Source of the DNA: Roseiarcus sp963709185
GTDB lineage: Bacteria > Pseudomonadota > Alphaproteobacteria > Rhizobiales > Beijerinckiaceae
Assembly: GCA_963709185.1 (NCBI GenBank)
Contig: CAVPVQ010000025.1
Span: 214,035 to 278,034, forward strand
Direction: 5' to 3'
DNA length: 64,000 nt
Positions 29,618 through 38,513 of this stretch are shown one piece after another; positions within the stretch are counted from its first letter, which is position 1; every line of letters begins with the position of its first letter. The notes beneath the pieces are model-generated. The model worked only from the letters and a program-made list of their open reading frames with translations. It was not told the origin of the DNA and searched no databases. The position numbers and the translations under genes are program-made.

Positions 29618-30403
29618 ATGACAAATTTCGTACCTGTCAATTCGACCCGGCATGCTGGAAAAGCCTGGCGGCGGCCTGGCGGCTTTGCTCATGCGGCAGC
29701 CGAAACAGTCGCCCCTGTCGTTGCCGCAGAGATTGCCAAGGTGGCGGTGGCGATGCCGATCGCCTTTGTTGCGCAAGCGGGGCGATACCGTTCTGTGGCG
29801 CTGATGTCGCCGATTGCCGGGCGTAACCTGTTTGTCGACCCGACCGGACGATGGCTCGGCGGTTATGCGCCAGCCTTTTTGCGCTCCTATCCTTTCCGCC
29901 TCGCGCGGGCCAAAGACGCCGAGCGAGCCATCCTATGGGTTGACGAGGACAGCGGGCTGGTGGTTGACGACGATGGAACCGCTCAAAGCCTTTTCGACGC
30001 AGACGGCAAACCGTCGCCGGCGACCAAGGCGATTCTTGGTTATCTGACCGCGATCGAGCGCGGGCGCATGGCCACCGACCTTGCGGTTGCGGCGCTTGCC
30101 GATGCGCGATTGCTCCAGTCATGGCCGCTCGAAGTGACCATGGACGGAAAGACGACGCCGATCAACGGGCTTTTCCGCATTGACGCGGCGGCGCTGACCG
30201 CTCTGGATGACCAAACGTTCCTCAAGCTTCGCAAGTCGTCGGCCTTGCCGCTTGCCTACATGCAGCTTCTGTCAATGGGCCAAGTCGCCGTCTTCGAACA
30301 GCTCGTCCGCCGGCGCGATCAACTGGCGCCGCGCCAGGAGCGGGAGGTGTCGCTCGAAGAGATATTCGCGGCCGCGGACAGCGAAACGGTGCGGTTTAAT
30401 TGA
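29618..30403 (+). CDS. SapC-family protein
   Basis: The frame from ATG 29,618 has the SapC pattern: VVAAEIAKVAVAMPIAFVAQ, NLFVDPTGRWLGGYAPAFLR (then SYPFRLAR), ALADARLLQSWPLEVTMDGK and a C-terminal LPLAYMQLLSMGQV. SapC proteins were first linked to Campylobacter surface-layer loci. In alphaproteobacteria they often adjoin type I secretion or TPR-sulfotransferase genes. Its biochemical role is not established. A farther upstream start at 29,549 is possible but covers a segment unlike the family. Confidence 0.8.
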   Translation: MTNFVPVNSTRHAGKAWRRPGGFAHAAAETVAPVVAAEIAKVAVAMPIAFVAQAGRYRSVALMSPIAGRNLFVDPTGRWLGGYAPAFLRSYPFRLARAKDAERAILWVDEDSGLVVDDDGTAQSLFDADGKPSPATKAILGYLTAIERGRMATDLAVAALADARLLQSWPLEVTMDGKTTPINGLFRIDAAALTALDDQTFLKLRKSSALPLAYMQLLSMGQVAVFEQLVRRRDQLAPRQEREVSLEEIFAAADSETVRFN

Positions 30404-30790
30404 CTGCGCCCGACATAACAGATGCCAGCCACCGCAGAGGGGGCCAGTGACGCAATCTCTACCGCTGGCCGATTGTTGACTGGGCAGACAATGCTCCTCC
30501 CTATTGCCAAGGTCACATCGGGGGCTGGTATCATTGGCTCGGCGGGATCGCGCCGTAGTGCGGGGAGTTTCATGACCTTCGGACTTTGCTCAGGTGCGAT
30601 GGTGGCTTGTCCGAGTTCGAGGTCTCCGAGGCTCGGCGCCAAGCGTTAACCAGTCTTGGCGCGCCCGATTACCAAATGACAAGTTTTTCATAGTACTGGA
30701 CTATTTCTCTGGCCGCGGCACTTAAGCGATCAGGCGAAGACCTGATTGAATCCGACACGCAATCTCTCATTTCGGCGCCGGGGGGCAGGC
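30404..30790. other. Intergenic region without recognised features
   Basis: Short frames on both strands lack motifs. A TTGTTGACTGGGCAGACAAT stretch near 30,472 contains a possible -35 (TTGACT) but no good -10. The promoter of the following flavoenzyme operon presumably lies here. Confidence 0.3.
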
Positions 30791-32041
30791 ATGATCGCTC
30801 GATCGATCGAAAGAAATGGTTGCGACGCCATCGTGATTGGCGCTGGGCCTTACGGGCTTGCGGTTGCAGCCCATCTCAAGGCGCGCGGCGTCGCCACACA
30901 GGTCTTCGGTCGGCCGATGTCGTTTTGGCGCCAGAATATGCCGAAAGGCATGAAGCTGCGCTCGCCCTGGGGCGCGACCGATATTTCCGATCCCACCAAG
31001 GCGCTCTCGCTCGACGCCTACGTCAACAGCCGCGGCGTCGCACGCGAGGAACCGTTTCCGATCGAGGCTTTTCTCGATTATGGCGCTTGGTTTCAAACGC
31101 ACGCCGTTCCTGACCTGGACCATCGTATGGTCACGCGCCTGGAGGCGGCCGCCAATGGGTTTCTCGTGGTCGCAGATGACGGCGAGACTGTCTTTGCACG
31201 GCGCGTCGTCATCGCCGCCGGCCTTGCAAGGCAGCAATTTCGTCCCGCGGCTTTCGCACGCGCGCCGGTCGAACTCGTCACCCATACGTCCGATCACCAT
31301 AATTTCGACGGCTTCGGCGGGAAGCGCGTCGCTGTGGTCGGTCGGGGGCAAAGCGCCTGCGAGACTGCGGCCCTACTCAGCGAGGCCGGCGCTGAGCCCG
31401 AGATCTTGTGTCGCGACCCCATCCGCTGGCTAGGCGCCGGCGGTCAATTTGTCACGCGGGGAGAAGCGTTTTTCAAAAAACTCTCCGCCTTTTTGGCGGC
31501 GCCTTCGGGCGTTGGGCCGTTCCCCTTGAACTGGTTCGTCGAGGCCCCGAATCTGGTGAGTCGGCTCCCTGGGGATACGAGGGCGGCGTTCAACGCCACA
31601 TGCCTTCGCGCCGCCGCCGCCGGATGGCTGCGGCCGCGATTCGGCGGCGTGCGCGTTACGACTGGAATTGAGATTATCGAAGCCTTCCCGAGGGGCGATG
31701 GGATCGAGCTGAGATTTGCCCGCGGTTCGGCCGCGTTCGACCGCGTCGTTCTCGCAACCGGTTATAAGATCGATATTGCCAAGATCGGGATCCTCTCCCC
31801 TGGGCTTCTGTCCGCGATCGCGTGTCGAGAGGGCTCGCCCGTGCTCTCGAGGGGATTCGAATCGAGCGTGCCGGGCCTTCATTTTGTCGGCGCCAGTGCG
31901 GTTTCGAGCCTCGGGCCACTGATGCGCTTCATCGCCGGCACCGGGTTCGCGGCGCGCCGCGTAGCGCGCGCTATTGGCCCAGGGCGCGGATTTTCGGTCA
32001 CGGGGAACAGCAACCGCCTCGAATGCGACTTGGTCGGATAA
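30791..32041 (+). CDS. FAD/NAD(P)-dependent oxidoreductase, flavin-monooxygenase-like
   Basis: The N-terminal dinucleotide fold (AIVIGAGPYGLAVAAHLK, GxGxxG at residues 17-22) binds FAD. A second one (KRVAVVGRGQSACETAALLS, near 178-197) binds NAD(P)H. RSPWGATDISDP and the C-terminal VVLATGYKIDI, then GLHFVGASAVSSLGPLMRFI, are typical of SidA/IucD- and FMO-like hydroxylases. The ATG at 30,791 is preceded by GGGGGCAGG. The gene is 34 bp upstream of an ATP-grasp ligase gene and probably in one operon. The pair could hydroxylate and amidate a small acid or a surface-polymer precursor. The substrate is unknown. Confidence 0.8.
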   Translation: MIARSIERNGCDAIVIGAGPYGLAVAAHLKARGVATQVFGRPMSFWRQNMPKGMKLRSPWGATDISDPTKALSLDAYVNSRGVAREEPFPIEAFLDYGAWFQTHAVPDLDHRMVTRLEAAANGFLVVADDGETVFARRVVIAAGLARQQFRPAAFARAPVELVTHTSDHHNFDGFGGKRVAVVGRGQSACETAALLSEAGAEPEILCRDPIRWLGAGGQFVTRGEAFFKKLSAFLAAPSGVGPFPLNWFVEAPNLVSRLPGDTRAAFNATCLRAAAAGWLRPRFGGVRVTTGIEIIEAFPRGDGIELRFARGSAAFDRVVLATGYKIDIAKIGILSPGLLSAIACREGSPVLSRGFESSVPGLHFVGASAVSSLGPLMRFIAGTGFAARRVARAIGPGRGFSVTGNSNRLECDLVG

Positions 32042-32075
32042 GCATTGATGTCGTTCAGTTCCTAAGAGCGCGCAA

Positions 32076-33293
32076 ATGCCATTGAGGGAACTTGACCAAG
32101 CGACCGGCAATTTGAATTCGAGTCGCCATGCCGACGGCGCCGTGATCTTGGGCGGCGCGCATGGAAGTCTTGCGGTCGCGCGCAGCCTCGGACGCCATGG
32201 CGTTCCCGTTTGGTTCGTGACTCACGATCATCCGATCACGAAATACTCCCGCTTTACCACTCGTAGCTTCGATTGGGTTGGACCGAACCACAAGGATGCG
32301 GTTGGCTGGCTCCTCGAGCTCGCGGCCCGTCATCGGTTGGACCGCTGGGTGCTGTTTGCCGGCGGGGATGAGGAAGTCCGGCTGGTCGCCCAGCATCACG
32401 CAATCCTCGAACAGGCCTTTCGCGTCACTACGCCGCCCTGGGGCATCGCCAGGATCGCCTGCGACAAACGCCTGACCCAATTGCATGCAGACACTGTCGG
32501 CGTTGATTCTCCGTGGAGCAGTTATCCGAGCAACCGACGCGAAGCAGCTGCGGTCGAGTGCCGCTTTCCGGTCATTCTCAAGCCAACCTTTCGCACGGGA
32601 CGCAACGCCTTCACCTCGGCCAAGGCGTGGCGGGTCGATAATCGCGCTTCACTGGTGAGCCGCTATGACGAGGCCTCGGCGCTGGTCGGTCCCGACGCGA
32701 TCGTCATACAGGAATTGGTCCCTGGCAATGGCGACGTCCAATTCTCCTACGCGGGCGTGTGGCGGGATGGAGCCCCGATCGCGTCGTTGGTTGCGCGCCG
32801 CGCGCGTCAATACCCGATCAATTTCGGTGTCTCGAGCACCTTTGTCGAAACGATCGAGCAAGCGAAGGTCGAAGAGGCCGCGTGTCGGTTTCTGGCAGCG
32901 CTGCGGTTTTCCGGTTTGGCCGAGGTTGAGTTCAAATATGACGTCCGCGACAACCGGTATAAGCTACTCGACGTCAATCCGCGCCCATGGACCTGGATCG
33001 CCCTTGGCGCGGCGGCCGGAGTGGACCTTCCATGGATCCAGTGGCTGCTTGCATGCGGCGAGACGGTGTCGCCTTCGCGTGGTCGCTCTGGAATTTGCTG
33101 GATCCATGCGTCTCGCGACATCATCGCGGCGATCCAGCAAATGGTTGGCGGCGCTCTCCGCCCGAGCGAACACACAGCGTCCTTGCTGCGATCGACGTCG
33201 TTCGCGGTCTTTGCAGGAGACGATCCTTTGCCCAGTATGGTCGATCTGCCGATCCTAATCGCACGCATTCTGAGGCGGCGCTTTTGTGGGTAG
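32076..33293 (+). CDS. ATP-grasp carboxylate-amine ligase-like protein
   Basis: The 405-residue protein opens with a preATP-grasp Rossmann region (VILGGAHGSLAVARSLGRHG, VPVWFVTHDH). The ATP-grasp core follows: CRFPVILKPTFRTGRNAF, a lysine-bearing strand; AIVIQELVPGNGDVQFSYAG; and FSGLAEVEFKYDVRDN with KLLDVNPRPWTW supplying the metal-binding acid and Asn. This matches D-aspartate-ligase/carboxylate-amine-ligase-like enzymes that form amide bonds via acyl phosphates. It follows the flavoenzyme closely in the same direction. No non-ribosomal or polysaccharide genes adjoin to reveal the product. Confidence 0.8.
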   Translation: MPLRELDQATGNLNSSRHADGAVILGGAHGSLAVARSLGRHGVPVWFVTHDHPITKYSRFTTRSFDWVGPNHKDAVGWLLELAARHRLDRWVLFAGGDEEVRLVAQHHAILEQAFRVTTPPWGIARIACDKRLTQLHADTVGVDSPWSSYPSNRREAAAVECRFPVILKPTFRTGRNAFTSAKAWRVDNRASLVSRYDEASALVGPDAIVIQELVPGNGDVQFSYAGVWRDGAPIASLVARRARQYPINFGVSSTFVETIEQAKVEEAACRFLAALRFSGLAEVEFKYDVRDNRYKLLDVNPRPWTWIALGAAAGVDLPWIQWLLACGETVSPSRGRSGICWIHASRDIIAAIQQMVGGALRPSEHTASLLRSTSFAVFAGDDPLPSMVDLPILIARILRRRFCG

Positions 33294-33505
33294 GCAACGC
33301 CCGGCTCCTATCAGTGGCCAAATGTTCAGGGCCGACCAATTGCTTGAGACGACGAGTGCGCAATAGCCCGGCTGACCGCCCGGTCGTCCTTGATGAAGTC
33401 CTTTTCGGGCCGTTCGTCAAATTGGAGGGCTTGGCCGTTTTCGGACAAAGCGGTCGCGGTTCATCGAACGTTTGAGGTTCGATATTTGGTTGCTCGGGCG
33501 AACGG

Positions 33506-33539
33506 TTGACGCTATGCCATGTCAATACATGCATAGAAT
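33506..33539 (+). promoter_or_regulatory. Possible promoter and operator of the RHH gene
   Basis: TTGACG at 33,506-33,511 could be a -35 element, with TGCATA (33,530) or TAGAAT (33,534) as a -10. Between and overlapping them is an imperfect palindrome TATGCCATG…CATGCATA (33,513-33,535). It is well placed for autoregulation by the ribbon-helix-helix protein encoded 32 bp downstream. Confidence 0.4.
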
Positions 33540-33570
33540 GGGCGTGTCGATAGACGAACGAGGATGAACT

Positions 33571-33759
33571 TTGCCTCTCGCAAATGACAAGCAATTCCAA
33601 ATGCGCGCCTCTGCGAAATTTCTAGAAAGGATAGACGGCTGGCGTCGCGCTCAGCCGGACATTCCGGCTCGCGCCGAGGCGATTCGGCGCTTGGTTGAAC
33701 AGGCGCTCGAACCGACTGCGGCCGCTGCGAAATCGAAGAAGGCGCAAAGTGACAGATAG
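33571..33759 (+). CDS. Ribbon-helix-helix DNA-binding protein
   Basis: A TTG start at 33,571 is supported by AGGA a few bases upstream. The 62 residues (MRASAKFLERIDGWRRAQPD, then IPARAEAIRRLVEQALEPT) have the CopG/Arc pattern of a short strand followed by two helices. Such proteins are often antitoxins or plasmid repressors. No toxin gene of the usual RelE/HicA type is adjacent. Confidence 0.65.
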   Translation: MPLANDKQFQMRASAKFLERIDGWRRAQPDIPARAEAIRRLVEQALEPTAAAAKSKKAQSDR

Positions 33760-33984
33760 CGTTTCGTTCCGGAAACCGGTCCGCACCAGGCGTCGAGCTC
33801 GCTGCTGTTGCGCCGACAAATCGCTTGGAGGCGAGCCGTTTCGACATCAGATAGCTAGTGAGTTTCGAAGCGCACAAACAGAGACCTCGTTGATTGCTCG
33901 ACTGATCCGCGTCAGCGGTTGTTCATCGAAGGAACGTCGCTCAATAGGGTCCACGGAATCGGGCAAGCACCCTTGAAAGAGACC

Positions 33985-34323
33985 ATGCCTCTTCAGTCAC
34001 CCTTCTTCGCGCCGGAAGCATGCGGGCCGGGCGCGCAGCTGGGGAGGGCTCTCAAAATGAGGCGATCGCCAGAGCGAACCAGAGTCGCGCGCACGCTGCT
34101 CAGATGGCCACAGTTGGAACTCGCGGGCAAAGCTGACGTGAGCGACGCCACAGTCGCGCACTTGGAATCAGGCAGGCGTCGACCGTCAATGCTGATTGTA
34201 TCCACCATGCGAGACGTTTTTGAGAGCGCCAGCGTCGAATTCCTGAACGGCCGCGAGCCCGGCGTCAAGCCCCGGGCGCGCTTCGCCGCTGCAAGCCGCG
34301 ACGAGTGGCGATGTTGGACTTGA
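33985..34323 (+). CDS. XRE-type helix-turn-helix regulator
   Basis: The core RVARTLLRWPQLELAGKADV, with SDATVAHLESGRRRP and STMRDVFESASVEFLNG, is the compact XRE variant common in Rhizobiales (…ARALLGWSQ.ELA…GV..ATI…E.G…). The start could be 33,985 or, from domain limits, 34,057. The downstream membrane-protein gene overlaps its end by 13 bp, suggesting co-expression. Confidence 0.65.
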   Translation: MPLQSPFFAPEACGPGAQLGRALKMRRSPERTRVARTLLRWPQLELAGKADVSDATVAHLESGRRRPSMLIVSTMRDVFESASVEFLNGREPGVKPRARFAAASRDEWRCWT

Positions 34324-34619
34324 AGCCCGACCTCCCTTGGCTCGAAGCGCGGGTCGTCGAAGCGCGCGCTTTGCCGTCCGATACGCTCCTGGTTGTCATC
34401 GCGGGAGTCGGGCTCGTCGTGCTGTTGCTCCTTCATGCTTGGTGGAAAGGCGCTCGCCGAGCTCGGGCCCTAAGGCGCACCATTGCCTCGCTCCAAGCCG
34501 AGCTCCAATCATCGCGAATGGTTTTGGAGGAGGAGATCAAATGGCGGCGGGCGGCCGAAAAGATCGGCGCGCAAGTTGCGAAGCCTGAAGTAGGCTTGAT
34601 ATCCTTACCCCCGGATTGA
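34311..34619 (+). CDS. Single-span membrane protein with coiled coil
   Basis: Translation from ATG 34,311 gives an N-terminal soluble stretch and one membrane helix (TLLVVIAGVGLVVLLLLHAW). A charged coiled coil follows (RRTIASLQAELQSSRMVLEE). The gene overlaps the preceding XRE gene. No family was recognised. Confidence 0.5.
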   Translation: MLDLKPDLPWLEARVVEARALPSDTLLVVIAGVGLVVLLLLHAWWKGARRARALRRTIASLQAELQSSRMVLEEEIKWRRAAEKIGAQVAKPEVGLISLPPD

Positions 34620-34673
34620 TCGTCGTTGCTGAGCGTGACGATGGATCGGGGTGCGGTTCAGGAATGCGCAGCC

Positions 34674-34850
34674 ATGAGCAAAGGTGAAAACATCGTCAAC
34701 CTCGAACACCGCTTGCGAGACAAAGCTGTCCGGCAGGACGCTTGTTTTGCCAAGCTGGAGGCAAAGCTCATGGCGTTTCGCACTCTCGCTTTTGCCATGG
34801 AGCAGTTGCGTGAAATGGGTATGTCCGCGAAAGATATTGCTGCGATCTAG
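34674..34850 (+). CDS. Small helical hypothetical protein
   Basis: The 58-residue frame (MSKGENIVNLEHRLRDKAVR…AFAMEQLREMGMSAKDIAAI) is helical and charged. Its stop TAG touches the left end of the next IS5 element, so the natural C-terminus may have been replaced. An upstream TTG/ATG region at 34,626 is less likely. Confidence 0.4.
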   Translation: MSKGENIVNLEHRLRDKAVRQDACFAKLEAKLMAFRTLAFAMEQLREMGMSAKDIAAI

Positions 34851-35783
34851 TGTTGTCCGGGGACAATTTGATTTATTTGAGTTGTTTGTGATTTACTCGG
34901 CGCTCCCTGATTTGATGGGAAGTCGCCGATGTGGACGAACGAAAATCGCGCGCGCTATGACCGCAGCCGATTGCGGTATCCGAGCGACCTGACAGATGCC
35001 GAATGGGCGCATGTCGCGCCTGTGATCCCGCCAGCCAGACGCGGCGGCAACCGACGCCATGTCGATGAGCGCGCGGTGGTCAACGGGCTGATGTATATTC
35101 TGAGCACGGGATGCCAGTGGCGAGCGATCCCGAAGGATTTGCCGGCGCGCTCGACGCTCTATGATTATTTCGACCTGTGGAGCTACGACGGCACGCTCGA
35201 TCGCCTTCACGAGGCGCTCTATGTGAAGTGCCGAGAGCAAGCCGGTCGGGAAGCCAGCCCAACCGCCGCGATCCTCGATAGTCAAAGCGTCAAGTCGGCG
35301 GAAAAAGGGGGCATTGCATCGACCCGCATGGCTTTGATGCGGGCAAGAAAATCAAAGGCAAGAAGCGGCATATCCTCGTCGATACGCAAGGCCTCCTGAT
35401 GCACGCCATCGTGCATGGCGCCGACGTCCAGGATCGCGACGGCGGCTCCCTTCTGATGGCGACACTGTTTGGCGCCTTTCCGTTCCTGCTCAAGCTCTAC
35501 GCGGATGGCGGTTATCAAGGGCCGGAGTTTCAGGCGGCGATGAAGCGCACCATGGCGCAGGTCAACGTCGAAATCGTCAAGCGTTCGGACTGCGCAAAAG
35601 GGTTCGCCGTTTTGCCCAAGCGCTGGCTCGTCGAGAGAACTTTCGCCTGGCTGAACCGCTGTCGCCGCTTGGCCAAAGACTGGGAGTGTCTCGGTCGGAA
35701 GGCCCTCGCGTTTCTGCGACTCGCTTCGATCCGGTTGATGCTGCGAAAGCTATGCATTCAAATATAATGTTCGCGGACAGATT
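34851..35783 (+). mobile_element. Complete-looking IS5-family (IS1031-like) element
   Basis: The left end tgttgtccggggacaattt (from 34,851) and the complement of the right end, tgttcgcggacagattt (to about 35,783), share TGTCCG.G.ACA in inverted orientation. They enclose a two-frame transposase. No target duplication could be fixed with confidence. Confidence 0.65.
34929..35767 (+). CDS. IS5-family transposase with -1 programmed frameshift
   Basis: OrfA runs MWTNENRARYDRSRLRYPSD through GCQWRAIPKDLPARSTLYDY to ILDSQSVKSAEKGG. OrfB, one base back, continues DPHGFDAGKKIKGKKRHILV, DTQGLL, YADGGYQGPEF and KRWLVERTFAWLNRCRRLAK. The frames meet at GAAAAAGGGGG near 35,300, a classical slippery site. 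The DDE residues (ILDSQS, YADGGYQG, WLVERTF) are present, so the fused protein could be active. Confidence 0.8.
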
Positions 35784-36134
35784 TAGATTTGCCGCTGATG
35801 AAATTGCCGCTGGAGATGGTTGAGGCGCCGGGCGCGAAATTAATAACGCCAAGATGAATAGAGGCGCGTGGGCAACGGACGACGAGCGCTATCGCCCTGC
35901 TCCCCGCAAGCGTGGCGGTCGCAGATGGTCTTGATATTGTTGTCGTGAAAAGGGGCCATTTGCCCAGTGGAAAAAGGCAATTGGCAAGGCCCGGCCCTCT
36001 GACAACCGAATTGTTACCTCGTTCGGTCGGGATATCTCGCCTTGGGCTGGCGACGCGGCTTCGACAGGACCGCGATCGCCAGTGTGTCGTCGGGATCAGA
36101 CGGCGCGGATCGATTTTGAAGACATTGAGGTCGT
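35784..36134. other. Region without recognised genes
   Basis: Frames on either strand show no known motif. It lies between the IS5 right end and an IS481 remnant, so it may be scar DNA. Confidence 0.35.
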
Positions 36135-36330
36135 CGTAAGGCCTCACGGATCGGCTAACAGGGCGTTCGCCGTCGCAGCACCATCAGGCGCATGGCGAAA
36201 TTGTAGGCGGCGACAAACGCTGGCACGTACGCCTTCGGGCCTCCAAGGTGGAAAGACTTTGACTGTTGCATTCCTAGCCGTTCGGTTCATTCGCTCAGCC
36301 TGATTGTTGGTCCAGGAGCGCACTGACCCC
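36135..36330 (-). pseudogene. IS481-family transposase C-terminal remnant
   Basis: On the minus strand, SWTNNQAERMNRTARNATVK is followed one frame away by FHLGGPKAYVPAFVAAYNFA and MRLMVLRRRTP. This is the C-terminal integrase-like segment of IS481 transposases (…KAERMNRT…ATV…FV.AYNFA.RLK.L…TP). A single indel divides it, and nothing upstream remains. Confidence 0.6.
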
Positions 36331-36612
36331 GGACACATTTCGATTTTGCGCCGCGCTACTGCTGTAACACGAAAGGTGGTCTTGCGCGCGGGCCAAGCCC
36401 GAGCCTCCCACCGGACCAATCAGATCTATCTCGAGCCGTAGTCATCGCCAACCAGAGGAGGTTAATTGGCAGTCGCGCATCCATCCCGATAGCCCTCTCT
36501 CTCGATGATCGGATTAATCCCTCTGAAATGGGAAGACTGTAAACTCGGAGACCGTTGAACGAGCAAATTGTTTGCTCAACTTGAGCGACTATTCCGCGGT
36601 AGGAGCAGATAC
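36331..36612. other. Leader region of the Flp pilin gene
   Basis: No gene was seen. An AGGAG box (36,600-36,604) precedes the pilin start. Confidence 0.3.
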
Positions 36613-36777
36613 ATGATAAATTCCGTCAAGAATGTTCTCGCCGACAAATCCGCGGCGACCGCCATCGAATACGCTCTGATAGCCTCGCTGATCGCCATGG
36701 CGATCATCCTTTCTATCACCCTTCTCGGCACACAGCTTCAAAACTCGTTCAACGAGGTTTCGAGCAATCTGAAATGA
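36613..36777 (+). CDS. Flp/Fap type IVb pilin
   Basis: The 54-residue protein (MINSVKNVLADKSAATAIEY, then ALIASLIAMAIILSITLLGT) has the Flp pilin layout. It has a short basic leader, a G/A-T-A-I-E-Y-like prepilin cleavage region with the conserved Glu at +5, a long hydrophobic helix and a short soluble tail. A good AGGAG site precedes the start. In Tad systems such pilins are polymerised into adhesive pili. No tad assembly genes occur nearby, so this copy is an orphan relying on machinery elsewhere. Confidence 0.9.
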   Translation: MINSVKNVLADKSAATAIEYALIASLIAMAIILSITLLGTQLQNSFNEVSSNLK

Positions 36778-36855
36778 TTTGCTCCCACCAAATAGACTTT
36801 CGAGCGGCCGCGCTCCAGAAATAGGGTGCGCCGAACGGGCGGCGATTTCGGTGCG

Positions 36856-37051
36856 ATGGCCGAACCGATGTTCATGTTGGAGGGAGAATTTATTCCGAGC
36901 GGAGCGCCGTGGATATGCTCAGTCTCACACGGTTCTCTTGCGGCGGCGCTTGAGCACGCGAGGGCTTATGCAATATCGGGCGCGCGCACCGTTCGGATCG
37001 TCGACTACCAAAAAAACGTGGTCATGTCCTGGGGCGCTGTTAGACGCAGTA
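36856..37051 (+). pseudogene. Small hypothetical protein cut by an anomalous G/T tract
   Basis: The frame MAEPMFMLEGEFIPSGAPWI, then SLAAALEHARAYAISGARTV and RIVDYQKNVVMSWGA, looks like a compact alpha/beta domain. It runs without a stop into the G/T-only tract at 37,052, where the deduced sequence becomes poly-Phe/Val. Its true C-terminus is therefore not seen. Confidence 0.45.
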
Positions 37052-37149
37052 GAGGGGGGTGTTTGTGGTGGGTGTTTTTTTTTGTTTTGTTGGTGTGTGT
37101 GTTGTTGGTATGTTTTCGTGTTTTTTTTTTTTTTTTTTTTATATTTTTA
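37052..37149 (+). repeat. Low-complexity G/T tract ending in poly-T
   Basis: From 37,052 almost every base is G or T (one A, one C), ending in 20 consecutive T at 37,121-37,140 and then atattttt. Nothing else in this GC-rich window resembles it. It may be an assembly or sequencing artefact at a contig join rather than biology. Confidence 0.7.
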
Positions 37150-37599
37150 GCCTAAAGCTCGCCAAACGACGTTTGAGAGCTACCGCGTCGAGCATGGCTT
37201 TGCATCGGTCGTAGCGGGTCTTGTCGCATGGCGAGGCGTTGGTCGGCGCGGAGATGGCGATTTCGCTTCTCGGATTCAGGTCTGTAACCGCGAAGATGCC
37301 GCAGTTGGAAAAAACCATCTGACCAAGCGGCAAACCGTCGTGCTCATCAAGAGCGGCGGCAATGCAAGGACGGAGGGAGTCAGCCCTCAGGAATCGAAAT
37401 TCGGCGAGCGCGCGGTTCGGGGCAGCGCCGGCGGCTCGCCATATATCGCTTGAAAGCTCTCGCTTCGCGAGTCCCGGAGTATGGTCTTGCATAAAACAAC
37501 AAATCCCTTGGGGGTTATGCTGGTGCTTGCCGTTAGCATTCTGGCCAGCCGAATGGTCTGTTCTTTTGCGGCCAGCGACTTTCTCGGCAATTGACCCAT
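37150..37599 (-). pseudogene. Hypothetical protein, probably frameshifted
   Basis: A start at 37,599 gives MGQLPRKSLAAKEQTIRLAR, ITPKGFVVLCKTILRDS and PRTARSPNFDS. The neighbouring frame then continues FRFLRADSLRPCIAAALDEH, QMVFSNCGIFAVTDLNPRSE and KTRYDRCKAMLDAVALKRRL. The join suggests one indel near 37,395. The family was not recognised. Confidence 0.4.
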
Positions 37600-37732
37600 T
37601 TTTGTTTCCTGAATCTGCCCTCAATGTGACTGCATCGGGTGCAGTAATCTCTATACTCTAAGCGCAAGCCCTAGGCAATCTCCTTGGCCAACGATTCAAC
37701 CGGCAGTGGGTCGGTCTGAAAATTGAAGCTCC

Positions 37733-37969
37733 CTACATTTCCGCAGTGCCGGGCGCTTTTAGGCGCACGATGCCGGGTTCCATTTCGATCCAGCCGTGTT
37801 CGATGGCGAATTTCACGCCAGCCTCATAATTTGCGAGGCTTCCGTCCATATCGATAAATTGACTGCTTAGCGCGGCCGCCATCAGAACTCGGTCGATTTG
37901 GATATTATGATACCTAAAGATCGCTAGAATAAGCTTGGCGCTCTCTTCGGGCGTCGTTGCAGTGACCAT
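37733..37969 (-). CDS. Small hypothetical protein
   Basis: The ATG at 37,969 is preceded by GAGGGA at 5-bp spacing. The 78 residues (MVTATTPEESAKLILAIFRY, then SLANYEAGVKFAIEHGWIEM) are predicted helical with a final strand, resembling a winged-helix-like small domain. No family was recognised. It stands alone. Confidence 0.5.
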   Translation of the reverse strand: MVTATTPEESAKLILAIFRYHNIQIDRVLMAAALSSQFIDMDGSLANYEAGVKFAIEHGWIEMEPGIVRLKAPGTAEM

Positions 37970-38365
37970 GGCAATCCCTCTACCTGTGATAACTACGTCG
38001 ATTTCGCGATCGGCGAGCATCGGGTGCCTGCGCCGGCGAACAACTCGGCGGGCCTGCCGCCATTACTCTTGGACGACGAGAGGGCGTGAAAGGTGGGAGA
38101 ACTTTTGTTTCAAAAGCACGCGGCAGATCATCCGTTGCTGACGGGGGGCCCGGCTTAGTTTGACTTTTCACAGCATCGCTTGTCATCCGTCCCCGCTGAC
38201 GTTGTCCGCAGGTATGATACACATTGTCGCGACGTAAGCACACCGTCGGCGGAGCGTTTTCCGAAAAAGAGCTTCGCCGACTGTAGCAATACAATGTTCA
38301 CATCGTCGGACCAACAAGGAAGCCCGTTCTTCGCGTTGGCGCAAGACTATAAGGGTCGCGGGGTC
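37970..38365. other. Intergenic region without recognised genes
   Basis: Only short frames without motifs are present between the small hypothetical gene and the IS256 left end. Confidence 0.3.
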
Positions 38366-38513
38366 GTGTCCCCACTGGTGGTGTAGCGAAGGAGCAAGCC
38401 GCTCGCGAAGCGCGCCCTCAAAGGCGCCGTAGCGAGCGAGCGGCTTGCGGCGGTCATCGCTGATTCTCCTGTAGAGCTGGGTTGCGAACATCAACGCAAC
38501 CGAGGAACCGACG

